Part shown: piece by piece, positions 22,228 through 32,340 of the stretch | Numbering within the stretch: the first letter of the stretch is position 1 | Layout: the number at the start of each line of letters is the position of its first letter | The notes under the pieces: model-generated | Database searches by the model: none | What the model was told of the DNA's origin: nothing | What the model saw: the letters and a program-made list of their open reading frames with translations, nothing else | Source of the DNA: Augochlora pura | Taxonomy: Eukaryota > Arthropoda > Insecta > Hymenoptera > Halictidae | Reading direction: 5' to 3' | DNA length: 64,000 nt | Assembly (NCBI RefSeq): GCF_028453695.1 | Contig: NC_135774.1 | Span: 10,974,001-11,038,000 of the forward strand | Translations under genes and position numbers: made by a program

Positions 22228-22756
22228 TACACCCTCTCGCTCACTCTACCATCTTTTTGTTATTAAACAGCGTCTGGAGTGCTATTGTAAATTATTACCG
22301 TGTTAGTTCGCGCCGTTTTCTGCCGGATATCGGAGATTCGCGAGAGGCGTGTTCTCCCGCGTTACAATTGCGCACTGTAGATTTTACGCATTTATGGTCG
22401 GAATGATCGTGCAGATATTTGAGAAAGTTTAATGAAGCTCTCGTTTGGGAGCCGCGAGTAACCTTGAATAAAGTTCCCGTATTTTTGCTTGGCTCCCGCG
22501 CGCCCCGAATTCGCGGTCCTGAATTTCTTATGGACGTTTCAGATAAAATGGACATATTTATTTGTACACGCTACTAAGAATATTTAATAAATCTCTTTTC
22601 ATATAGTTTTATATCCTCTTCGAGTTTAGTGTTTTGTATTCGTTCGAGATATTTTCATCATCATTATCGAGACATTGTTATAAAGTAAGCGTGTTTGTGC
22701 TTTTCTCAAAACAATTATGACTAAAATTTCATTATTTCAATATATATTCCACTATA
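22226..22756. other. No gene seen
   Basis: GC-moderate block at 22260-22530 followed by AT-rich DNA. One minus-strand 86-codon frame without recognisable family. Confidence 0.4.
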
Positions 22757-22971
22757 TTAACCCCTTGCCGTACTTTAACGAGTCAGACTCATGATGGAGA
22801 TTTATAATTTAATAAGTTGTTAGGTTCGAATGTTCATCCGTTCCTTTAGGTTGGAATCAAAATTTATTCTCTTGTCACCAATATTTAAACATACGAGTAG
22901 ATGTAAGCACAGAATAAATATAAAATTCCTTTTTCTTCTAAGAAATGACTGCGATCGAAGAAATTCAAATT
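22757..22971 (+). mobile_element. Family C TTAA MITE (copy C2, right end lost)
   Basis: Starts at TTAA 22757-22760 with TTAACCCCTTGCCGTAC and the GAGTCAGACTC palindrome. It follows the reverse complement of 45573-45834 through ATTCTCTTGTCACCAATATT and ATATAAAATTC to about GATCGAAGAAATTC. After that similarity ends and no terminal repeat or TTAA is found, so roughly the last 35 bp are deleted or replaced. Its first 45 bp are nearly identical to the left end of the 745-bp piggyBac-like element. Confidence 0.85.
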
Positions 22972-23586
22972 ATAAAAATTCTAAAAAGAAATTCTAAACA
23001 TTAATATTACGTCTTTAATATGCCATCTTTATGAAACTATAAAACAGAATAAAACATGATTATAATTACATCATTCATCCTTTCGTTAATCTTTCATCTA
23101 TCAAAGCAAAATTCAAGTGTCTTATCTGAAACAAATATATTTCTATTTTCCTAAAATCGATTTTAAATTGTATCGAGAAGTATTGATATCACTTTTATAC
23201 CGGAATATTTAGAAATTACACGAGCGCGTTTGAAACAAGCGAATCACAGGAGATAGACGAAAAAGGAAGAGATTCTGATATTTCGACAGAACCGTGGGCA
23301 AAAGTGCCGCAACGGGTATCGATTCCACGCAGCTCCTTATCGGTATTTGATCCATGGCCGAACTTACCACACGGACACGCGAACCCCGCATTCCCGAATG
23401 TCGCCGGAATAATCGCAATAAATTCGGCCGATGAATCGCGAACAACCCGGGGCATTTTCGCAGCGCCACCCTCCGAGAAGGCTCGTCCTTTTCCCGGGCA
23501 TTCATTATCAATTCGTCAAAAATATTCGATACGGCCTCGGCCGGCGTGTACGAGCCGCCCCCTCTCCCGCTGTTGAAAAAAACCGA

Positions 23587-23588
<2 letters not shown>
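22972..23588. other. No gene seen
   Basis: AT-rich to 23200, then CpG-rich. Overlapping frames on both strands at 23209-23576 run toward or into simple sequence and are not credible genes. Confidence 0.45.
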
Positions 23589-23623
<35 letters not shown>

Positions 23624-23660
23624 GAGAGAGACAGAGAAAGAGAGAGACAGAGAAAGAGAG

Positions 23661-23701
<41 letters not shown>
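23589..23701 (+). repeat. Compound (AT)n - GAGACA - (GA)n microsatellite
   Basis: (AT)n at 23589-23618, then three 16-bp units of the form GAGAGAGACAGAGAAA, then (GA)n at about 23665-23701. Confidence 0.95.
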
Positions 23702-23703
<2 letters not shown>

Positions 23704-23738
23704 ATATAAAAAAAACCGTTAAATTCGTCGATGTAAAG

Positions 23739-23861
23739 GGGGCGGGGAGAGAGGGCAAGGGAGCGGGAGGAGGGGGAGGGGGAGGGGAGGGGAGGTCGGC
23801 GAAAAAGAGAAAGCCGGGGGAGCGGTGGGAAGGAGCAACGAAATAAAAAAAAAAAAAAAAA
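23739..23861 (+). repeat. G-rich tract with quadruplex potential, then A17
   Basis: Between 23739 and 23795 there are many runs of three to five G separated by one to three bases (GGAGGGGGAGGGGGAGGGG-type). That matches the general G-quadruplex pattern. A run of 17 A lies at 23845-23861. Confidence 0.8.
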
Positions 23862-24113
23862 TTCCAGCTGTACACGCTTCGAAGCCGAAATTCAATTTAT
23901 AATATGACAGCAGCTATTCGATTTTAAAGTCCATTTTTCATTTTCGGTCCGCAGTACGCACACACGTCCTGACGTACGCGTGTTTTTCTAAAATTCGTTC
24001 GAAGTGTCCAGCGAGCGGCCCGGCGAAAATACCGGAGAGGCACGGGCGTTTAAATCGCCGGACCCACCCCCCGGTACCCCCTTCCTCCCAAACCCCTCCA
24101 CGGCTTTTCGTCG

Positions 24114-24115
<2 letters not shown>

Positions 24116-24174
<59 letters not shown>
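24116..24174 (+). repeat. (TC)n microsatellite, the longest pure one in the window
   Basis: About 29 uninterrupted CT/TC units. Confidence 0.95.
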
Positions 24175-24177
<3 letters not shown>

Positions 24178-24454
24178 TATGAATCTTAACGCCCGTCCAG
24201 GACCGGTTCGCGAGTTTTCACGCGCGTTTTAGAGCCGTAGAACGAACCCCCGTCGACGGATTAGTCGGTTTTTACTGCTCCTCTGGCCGCGATTAGACGC
24301 GCCGGGAACAACGGAAGTAATCGGACTATATGATTCCCCCGCCGGTCTATATCGCGTTCCATCGACGTGTATTTCTTCACGCTCGCCGACAGGTATCGTT
24401 CGGCCTTCGAAAAACGCTTCGGAAACGTTCGCCGGTTTCGTGGCGGATGCTCTT

Positions 24455-24705
24455 TTAACCCCTTGCACTGCGACTCCTTTCACGCTGCGTTGATTAGCAT
24501 TCATTTGTTCTTAATATTTTTTCTAATAGAATCAAACAGTTCTTGTTTCTTCTGTTATTTTTATCTACTTTCATTTTTAAACTTTGATAACGGGAGAATT
24601 AAATTTGATTGCGATTTAAAAGAAATTAATAATGTTCATATTTGGTAGAGCTTGCATGAAATCTTTGTCACGAGTCTGATTTGTTATTATAGTACAAGTG
24701 GTTAA
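24455..24705 (-). mobile_element. Family A TTAA MITE (copy A1)
   Basis: TTAA lies at 24455-24458 and 24702-24705, 251 bp in total. The left end reads TTAACCCCTTGCACTGCG and the right end CACGAGTCTGATTTGTTATT...GGTTAA. It matches the reverse complement of 45856-46080 through GATTAGCATTCATTTGTTC, CTTTGATAACGGGAGAATTA and the CACGAGTCTGAT block. The right inverted repeat is degraded (ACAAGTGGTTAA). Confidence 0.85.
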
Positions 24706-24951
24706 CCTACGCTGCGATTTTTTTCGTAGATTGGTTGACCAATGTTCCTTCATAATCATTCTTTTGACAAAATCAGATAATTTTTGTTTGTTATATACAT
24801 TCGTTTATTTTTATTTCTAGATTTTGGTAACAGATAAATTCTGTTTCGAGTTACAAGAAATGCATAGCATTTTTATTTTCAGCAGGTTATGTATGAAATC
24901 CTCATCAAGATTCTGACTCGTTACACTGCAAGGTTATGTCCAGGGGTTGAA
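24702..24951 (-). mobile_element. Family A TTAA MITE, decayed head-to-tail copy (A2)
   Basis: Begins at the same TTAA that ends copy A1 (TTAACCTACGCTGCGATT). It keeps a TTTGGTAACAGATAAATTCT block, a TATGAAATCCTCATCAAGAT block and CTGACTCGTTACACTGCA, parallel to A1. It ends near CAGGGGTTGAA, where TTAA has become TTGA. So A1 and A2 share one TTAA. Confidence 0.7.
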
Positions 24952-25084
24952 GCATTCACTAAAGAAATTATAGCGTCCAAGGATAATTTATAGATTGACG
25001 ATTTTCGTCTAAAAGAAACATTTATTCTCAGGCGAAGAATTGTAATCGACAGTAAAAATTTCACTAGCTGCTCGTAAGTTATTT

Positions 25085-25280
25085 TACAATTTAATTATTT
25101 TATTATCCTCTGTTTTATATTCGTATCGTAGCTTAGTTTTTCTCAAAAGAAGAATTAAATTTTCTATAAGAGCAGAATTTTATTTCCGCTTAGAAGAACC
25201 TTATAACATTTATTCTTATTGAATTATATCTAAAAATCTCCATCGCGTATCAGACTTGTCAAAGTACAGCAAAGGGTTGA
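25085..25280 (-). mobile_element. Decayed family C-like TTAA element (C3), one end only
   Basis: The right end reads TCTCCATCGCGTATCAGACTTGTCAAAGTACAGCAAAGGGTTGA (given here by position 25237-25280). This corresponds to the reverse complement of the family C left end, with the palindrome mutated and TTAA changed to TTGA. Interior AT-rich similarity extends leftward to roughly 25085, and the other terminus is not identifiable. Confidence 0.6.
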
Positions 25281-27485
25281 TATCACCGGAAATTTAGAAT
25301 AAATACTGTAAAATTTTGTTCACTAAACTAGACTAGACTTTTACTATTCTGTTTAAAACTGAAATACTAGATCGCGCATAAAAGCTTGTCAACGACTTTT
25401 AAATACCTTGATAAGTAATAGAGTAGTAATATAAAATGATACGCGAGTGCTCAGAAATTCTATTCGCGACGGAAGGTCCGCGAGACATCGTGCCGCTTTA
25501 TAATCGCGACTGGTGTACGCGAAGAAACCGTCGGTAAAAAGGGTGCGAAAGTAACCCGTCGATAATTTGCATAAGCGGCGGAGACATGTGCCGTTGGCAA
25601 CCTAATGACAAGGCTTGGTAGAGTACCGCGCGGGGGCCGCGTCGTTATTAGAAATTATTAGAGGCCGCACTTAAAATCAAGGCTCTTTCATCGGATGAAT
25701 GTCCAGTGATTAAGAAGATAAAATTATTCAGCGAGATCGCACGGAAATCATTTTAATTAGTAGAGATCGTGACAGTGAATCAGACGGCCGATTCACCGCG
25801 CGATGTCTTGCCCAGCTTTATGAAATGAAAACCTTCTTATCCGCGAGCGGCAATCAGACCCCCGTTGTGTCACTTTTCTCCCATTCAAACGGTCCGCCCT
25901 TCCTTATTAAATATTCTCGATTAATTCGGTCAATTATCGCATCACCGAGTTGCTACCTTCTTTTCCACTGCGGAATCGCAAATTCTATACGATCCGCCGA
26001 CTCTTCGTCCTTTTTAAATGGGAAACTGTTTTCAATAGGCTACAGATTTTGCTCCTTTACAACCCCGTGCCTTTAACAGTGAAACTTCTATTTCGCTTCT
26101 TGTTTCTTGGAGATTTTTTACATAGAGAAAGTAACTTTCTTGATGAGTATAATATCTGCTTTTTGTTACAGTCTGTTGTATTGAAGAATTAATGTAGATA
26201 AATAGGATCTCTTTCTGAGTATTCGTTTATTTGCTACGCTGTTCGTACAGTAATTCATAAAGTGGTAAAAATATGATTTTTCTTCTTCGTTCATTCGTGT
26301 TCTTATTGTGTATTATTTTATTTATTTCTTCCTTTATTATTTGTAACAGAGCAAACTGATTCGTTGGAGAAAAGACAAATTGACAAATTAGTATTTTAAC
26401 TATATTTCGATAGTGATATTTAAAACCAAAAGATAAAATAACATTACGCTTGTAATTACGTTTTTAACATCTGCGTATGTTACTCACAGTATAATGAATT
26501 TATAAAAGGAACTATACAGGGAATAAAAGAAACATATACCACACATATTTCTTAGAATTAGACAGTGGATGTTTATGTAAAATCAAAATGTTCCTCGCTG
26601 ATCAAATAAAATAGAAATCAGATAGGAAAATATTTTTTCTTTTTAATATTAATACAATTATAGTAACGCGACAGTATTTGTGAATTTTTCTCTCGTGTCT
26701 TCGCTAATTTTTAAATTAAAGATTATTCGATATACTCGCGTCACTAATATAAAACATCTGCTTCCAGTGCTCCGCCAATCCAGCATTAAAGACCAAACCG
26801 ATCTTTAATAAAGCTAGACCAACTTTAAAATGTCTAAAACGTCGCGGCAACATTTTCATAATAGCCAGAAGCGAATAAACGATCGTCGAAAAAACCGCGC
26901 GTCGGCCGCCGTTTAAAAAGCGACGCGACCGGGCGAGAACGGAATAAATAATGTCGCGTATAATTAAATTGACGTCTTAAACGATGCCGAGAGATTTATT
27001 ATAACAGAGAGGTGGTCCGCGACCGAAAATAGTGGCACGCGGTGTCTCCCCCGGATTAATAAAGTTCTCCGGAAAAAGTAAGGGGGTCGACGTTCTTAAT
27101 TTAATATCCGCGGTTAGCGCGATCGCGGCCGCGTAATTTTTATAGTTACGCCGCTGATTAAAATACCAGGCCGGGGTCATTACGAATGCAGCCGCGTCGG
27201 AATGAATGCGTTTTGCATTACCGCGCGTACCGCGCGCGGCCGCCTCCCGGTGTGTCCCGTGCTTGTAACGTTGCCCGTGCTCTTCCCGGGAACCTCGAGA
27301 ACGCTCCTATTTTTTTATGGCATAAAATTTCGCCGAAATGAAAATTGCTTTTGAAAAATTGATAGACAGGCCCGCGCGTCGGCCGGTGTTACTACCCGGC
27401 CGCGCTACAGATTGAGTTAAGCTTTATTTATTCCTTTCTCATCCTTTTTCCCCTTTTCGGTGTCCATCTTCCTACTCCTTCTTCG
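25281..27485. other. No gene seen
   Basis: AT-rich at 25281-25420 and 26080-26760. CpG-rich, high-complexity blocks lie at 25440-25820 and 26830-27420. Only short frames without family resemblance are present, often on both strands. The GC-rich blocks may be conserved regulatory DNA, but nothing in a single sequence proves it. Confidence 0.4.
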
Positions 27486-27560
27486 TCCTCCTCCTCCTCC
27501 TCCTCCTCCTCCTCATCCTACTCCTCATCCTCTCTTCTTCTCATCTCACTCTCTCTCTCT
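27486..27560 (+). repeat. (CTC)n and TC-rich microsatellite
   Basis: CTC/TCC triplets about nine units long at 27486-27513, then CATCCTACTC variants and a short (CT)n at about 27549-27561. The poly-proline run in the overlapping frame comes from this. Confidence 0.9.
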
Positions 27561-28047
27561 CTGGCTCTGCCTTCTACGGTTCTCTTTTTGCCTTTCATCT
27601 TGTTTCGCACGTTTTTTCGGTGGCGCGCGCGCGCCGCGTCCTCGGGCGTTTCGCGACAACGCGGCCCGCAACTTGTACGGAAACAACTCGCTTAGAGTGC
27701 CTCTTAATTCGGCCGCGGCCGGGGTGTCGTGTTGCACTTTAACAAAGTCGCCTCGTTTCATTTCGTATACAGAGAGGTAAACGGACCGTCGCCGGCCGGC
27801 CGGCTCTACACGAGAAAAAATACAATTCCGGCCGCCTTCCGTGCGGCTTGTTTGCTCTGCCGCGTCCTGGCAATGTATCCTTTCGGGGAGGATCAACCGT
27901 GAATCACCGGTCTAAGCCTCGCTGGAGTTTAGGTGCTCGCGGATTAGACGGAAAATGGATTTTTCCTGCGACTTTGTTGATGCTTTTTTGGGGTTAGAGT
28001 ACTCCTTGTTTGCAAGGGGGTGGGGGACTTGTCTTTGGTTGGCTTGT
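27561..28047. other. No gene seen, GC-rich
   Basis: CpG-rich DNA with GCGCGCGC and GGCCGGCCGGCCGG simple palindromic sequence. Overlapping frames of 106 and 116 codons on opposite strands are judged spurious. Confidence 0.45.
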
Positions 28048-28293
28048 TTAACCTTTTAGATACGGCAGGATTTTGCGCAAATAAAGTTTTTCGTAACTAA
28101 ATTACGATTTTCACTTAATATATATTTTTTCCGGATATCTATATATAGTACTAATAACATATATTCTTTAACATATATTGTATATACACACTTTCACTTT
28201 AATTGTTTGCTTTAATAAATAATAAAACAATTGAGTAAAGCACGAGCCATTCGCGAAAGCCACTATAGTGGCGCGTAGTATCTAAAAGGTTAA
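28048..28293. mobile_element. Family D TTAA MITE (copy D1)
   Basis: TTAA lies at 28048-28051 and 28290-28293, 246 bp in total. The inverted repeats match over 16 nt: TTAACCTTTTAGATAC at the left and its reverse complement at the right. The interior is AT-rich, with no similarity that I can see to families A-C and no GAGTC palindrome. No other copy is present in this window. Confidence 0.85.
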
Positions 28294-31200
28294 GGATCTT
28301 TATGCAGATTTACTGTTTTGTTGGATTTCTTGGTAAAGTCGAAATAAAGGCAAATTTGTTGCAGTGATTGGAACATTGTTTCAAATTTAAATTCATGATG
28401 TTAGAAATATAGAGAAATTTACTGTGATTCTGTAACTAATAGCACTCATTCGTTTTACGAAAATGATAATTTTTGGAAACGGTGTACATCAGGTTTCTCA
28501 ATCTTTTGTTAAGCAAATAGGTTTATATTATAAACAGAAATATTGTATAACAGTGTAAGATAATATGGAATGAATCTGAAAGTCAGTTGTGGCAATAATG
28601 CATCAATGAAACACGGAGGAATTTATCACATTTTTATTCATCTCCTTTTTGCAACAATTAATATTAGACATTTCTATTTTACATAAAGATTCAGAGTCTA
28701 GTGATGAAAGAAGATTATTCTCAACAATCATCTCTGTTATTCTAAATGCAAGGTATTAAACATCGGTACAGTAAAAAGAAATTATAATTAAGCATAACAA
28801 AAAGATTAAATATAATAGATTATAACCATAAAGTTCTAGTATTAAACTATTCAATTTTCAGATCGCACTGCACTTTCAAACAAATTCGCAAACATCACTG
28901 TACTATACATATGGTAGTTAAACTATGAAGTACACAAGATCATCGATCGCACGAACGGAATTTGTATCATTACGGGCCCTAATCGGGCAATTGTTCGCGC
29001 ATCATATGAACACCCACAAAAGCAACACGAGGTTGCGCATCACGCGGTACGGTTTCATTTTATCCGCGTTAAACAGAACTCCCGGGCAGCGTACAATTTT
29101 AACCAGGTCGCCCTTTTCGCCGTGTAATATTTAAGCCGCAAAATCGCTTGGAATATCATGTAAATATTCCAGCAAACTGGTCGGATGGCTCACGGAACCG
29201 GGTGAGAAAATCGGGACGCTGATTTTCGTGGCGTTTTAGAACTGCTAACACGGATCGTAATCGAATTATTTGTTAACCAATCGAATTATTTTGCCACATT
29301 CTTCGCAGGGATATTCTCGATGCCGCGCTATTATGAATTATTTAACGCATCCCCTAGATAATAGAAGCAATGGTAAACGAAATCCTGTTAACGTTCTCTT
29401 CAATTTTCTTTCCTTGCTTGAAATAAATAGCGCTGCGTTCTTTCCACTGGATTGTAGATTTTTCCCCATTTATACTTTTTACAAGACTTGCGAATTCGAA
29501 GTAATATTAAATAAAAGATGATAGTGTCTTCATTCTATTTGTACTATATTAAAGATAAAATATTTTCTTCAGTCTAATTTTGATGGACCGTATTCTCTTG
29601 TATATTAATATATGTATTAAGAACAGACGTCACGGTCTTCTTGTAAGACACATATACCTAGACTAATATTATTTCAAATGATTCAAGCTAACAAATATCA
29701 CCATCTCGCAGAGAATTATTATATTATATTTAAAAAATTATGCTACATAAAACGTCGCATTGCTGTCAGTAAAAAAGCATCGCTGCACCAAACGATTGCT
29801 GCACTGAACACTGTTTTACATGAAAATCGAATTACCCGTCAACCAAAATTATTTTCAAAGATTAGAGAACATTAATCAGAGAACATCAAAAACACCCGAT
29901 TACCTTCGCAAACATAATCTGTTCGAATAGTTTCAGCGATGGACACGCTATTGATACGAACTACAGCGGACCAATCCCGATCCGGTGCCGGTCGCGCGTT
30001 AATACTTTCAAGGATACACGGCTGACCCGCATATCCCCTGATCCCACGCTGGACCGATCAACCTTGCGGAACGAAGTTTGCGATAACTTTATTGTAATAA
30101 GATGAGCCCCGGCCGCGTATCACCGGCGTGGTCGGTGTCACGGCTACTCTGTGTACGGGGGCTTTGCGGGGTGGTTTTCGAGTGTGTCGGTAAGTGAGAA
30201 GAGTGCCGGACTCTCTGGCCTGCCCGCTGGAAGATCATTATGAGCTTGAGTTACCATGGTGACCATCCGGCCGGCCGATCCCTGAAGGTGTGAGGGGAAA
30301 GCCCCAAAGCGAAACGGTCGGCCAAGTATCGCATTTGACTTTACAACCGATCCTCTTCCCCTCCGATTGTTATGCTTATGCCACCCCCACCCCCCACCCC
30401 CTCCCCCCGTTCGTCTCTCGTGCGGCGCACGCATGCTCGATCCACCGTCCATCGATCGAGATCCCTTATCGTCTTATTCCACCCCCAACGGCAATTATCG
30501 TTCTTTAAGTGTCGCTAATGCCAGACCGTGCATTAGAGCTCGATTAGGATCGCCGGTTGCCGTGTCGCTACGGCTGCGGCACTTCTGGCCACTTGCCTCG
30601 TCGGGACTCCGGTTATGGCAAAAAATAAATGCTCTCGGGTTTGTGACGTAATGGATTCTGAGACCAGCTGAGATTGTGCAACTTGTCGAGTGTTTTTTAT
30701 TTATGGGAGAATAATTGTTTGTTGGGTGTATGAGTAAGTGGTGTTGAAAGCAATGAGGGAAGAACTTTGTGAATGATTTTAATAATCATTTAAGCTATAT
30801 ATAAAAACGTGTAGAAAAGTATGAAATTGTTAATAAAATGTTGGAAGATTGTGTATTGAAATTATATAGATAGATGCGATAAATTATTTCTATATTGAAT
30901 ACTGTATAAACTATACTACCATATAATTTAACTGAAATAAAAAAAGGTATCTCTAGGGGTAGTAAAACTGATTATTATAGTGTCTCCTAATTCTATGTCT
31001 TTCACAGTATAATTGACTTTATATTTATTGAATAAGCCATATGTAATCGTTCTATAAGAAAATAAACGAAATAATCGAATAAACAACCCTGTTTGCAACT
31101 GCAAATAAAGTTGAACGTCTCCGAAATTAGCCTCCCGAGATTACAACAATCCAGCGCCTCGTGTAAAACTCGCGGCATCGAACAATGTTACATCGTTCTT

Positions 31201-31454
31201 CTTGCAGGAAAACGGACGTCACGTTCGCCGACTAATTCCAGCATGAGCGGGCGCTATGAAAAAAGGAACTGAAACCGAATTGAAAAAAAGGCGGGTCGTA
31301 AATTAAGGGGAAAAATGGAGGACGCAAGTGGCCGGCATAAAGATTCATCGTAGCGTTCGAGGAAAATCCAGTGGCCGTGATAAATCAAACGGCTCGTAAA
31401 TCGCAGGAAAGCACGGTCATTGTCTAAGACAAGAGAGGAGGAGGCGAAACACAG
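28294..31454. other. No gene seen: AT-rich 28300-28900, mixed after
   Basis: GC-richer blocks lie at 28920-29240, 29930-30660 and 31110-31450. A C-rich tract (CCCCCACCCCCCACCCCC type) lies at about 30382-30408. Frames are short and mirrored on the other strand. A small imperfect duplication (CGAATTATTTGTTAACCAAT, then CGAATTATTTTG) is near 29261-29293. No exon or RNA gene is recognised. Confidence 0.4.
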
Positions 31455-31521
31455 GCGAGGAAAAAGGAAAGAGAGAGAGAGACAGAGAAAAAGAGGAAGA
31501 GAGAGAGAGAGAGAAAGAGAG
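31455..31521 (+). repeat. GA-rich microsatellite
   Basis: Imperfect GA tract with GACA and GAAAAAGAGG interruptions. It is the source of the SLSLSL run in the minus-strand 170-codon frame, which is not credible as a gene. Confidence 0.9.
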
Positions 31522-31789
31522 AACCGGGTGGAGAATATTCCACGCGTACAATAAAATCCCATCTTGCGGTTCTCGCGTGCTAAATACTTTCGTTTTTCTT
31601 CGCCAACGATGTACTTGGCCGGACCGTTATTCCACAGGTGTTTGGCACTTCCGTAAGCGATAAAAGCCCGGCTCCGGTCCGACTTCCCGCCCTTTTCTCT
31701 CCCGCAATCTTTTCGCGCCACTTCGGCCGAGCGTCGACGCACGCTGCCCCCGATCGAACCCCTCAACCCCTCGCTTTTTCTCCTCCACT

Positions 31790-31860
31790 CTCTTTTTCAC
31801 CTCATGCCCTCTCCTTCTCTCTTTCTTTCTTTCTCTTTCTCTCTCATCCACACACACTTC
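31790..31860 (+). repeat. TC/TTTC-rich tract
   Basis: Pyrimidine-rich TTTCTTTCTTTCTCTTTCTC sequence followed by CACACACA. Its complement carries the REREREKK run of an overlapping frame. Confidence 0.8.
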
Positions 31861-32109
31861 CACCGTCTCTATATTTTTTGTTCCTTGCCCGGTACGACGC
31901 ACCGTAGGCCACAGATTCTGGCTGTTAAAAAATCGTTCTCATTAGTCGCTCATTCCTATTGTAATTTGTATGTTACATTCAAAACAGCTGATTTCAATTT
32001 ATAGATTTTTAGTCAGGAAATGTAATTATTAAGTTGGCAACTAAGCAACTGCGGATTTAAAATAAGAAGGAAATTCATTTCTTTTGCTTAAAAATATAAG
32101 TTTAATAAT

Positions 32110-32340
32110 ATAAGTTAAATAATGTAATAAAATATATCTGCAACGCGCGCTTTGACCTTCCATCTTCATAAATCATTAATCGCTGCAATTTTCTTACTAA
32201 ATTAATGGTGGAAGTCCAAACAACAGGAAAGCAATATAGGTGCTTTAATCCTGCCTTTTTGGAAATAATACAATAAAATATGTCTAAAATGCGCTTCTTG
32301 TCCTTCCAACTTCAAACCCAATATATAGTTTGATTATTGC
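32110..32340 (+). repeat. Diverged duplication, ~146-bp spacing
   Basis: AATGTAATAAAATATATCTG with GCGCTTTGACCTTCCATCTT near 32121-32168 matches AATACAATAAAATATGTCTA with GCGCTTCTTGTCCTTCCAAC near 32267-32311. The copies are about 146 bp apart. Confidence 0.7.

Noticed and set aside
22826..22842. GGTTCGAATGTTCATCC, resembling a tRNA T-arm
   Set aside because: It lies inside family C MITE DNA and is matched by a diverged counterpart in copy C4. No cloverleaf forms around it.
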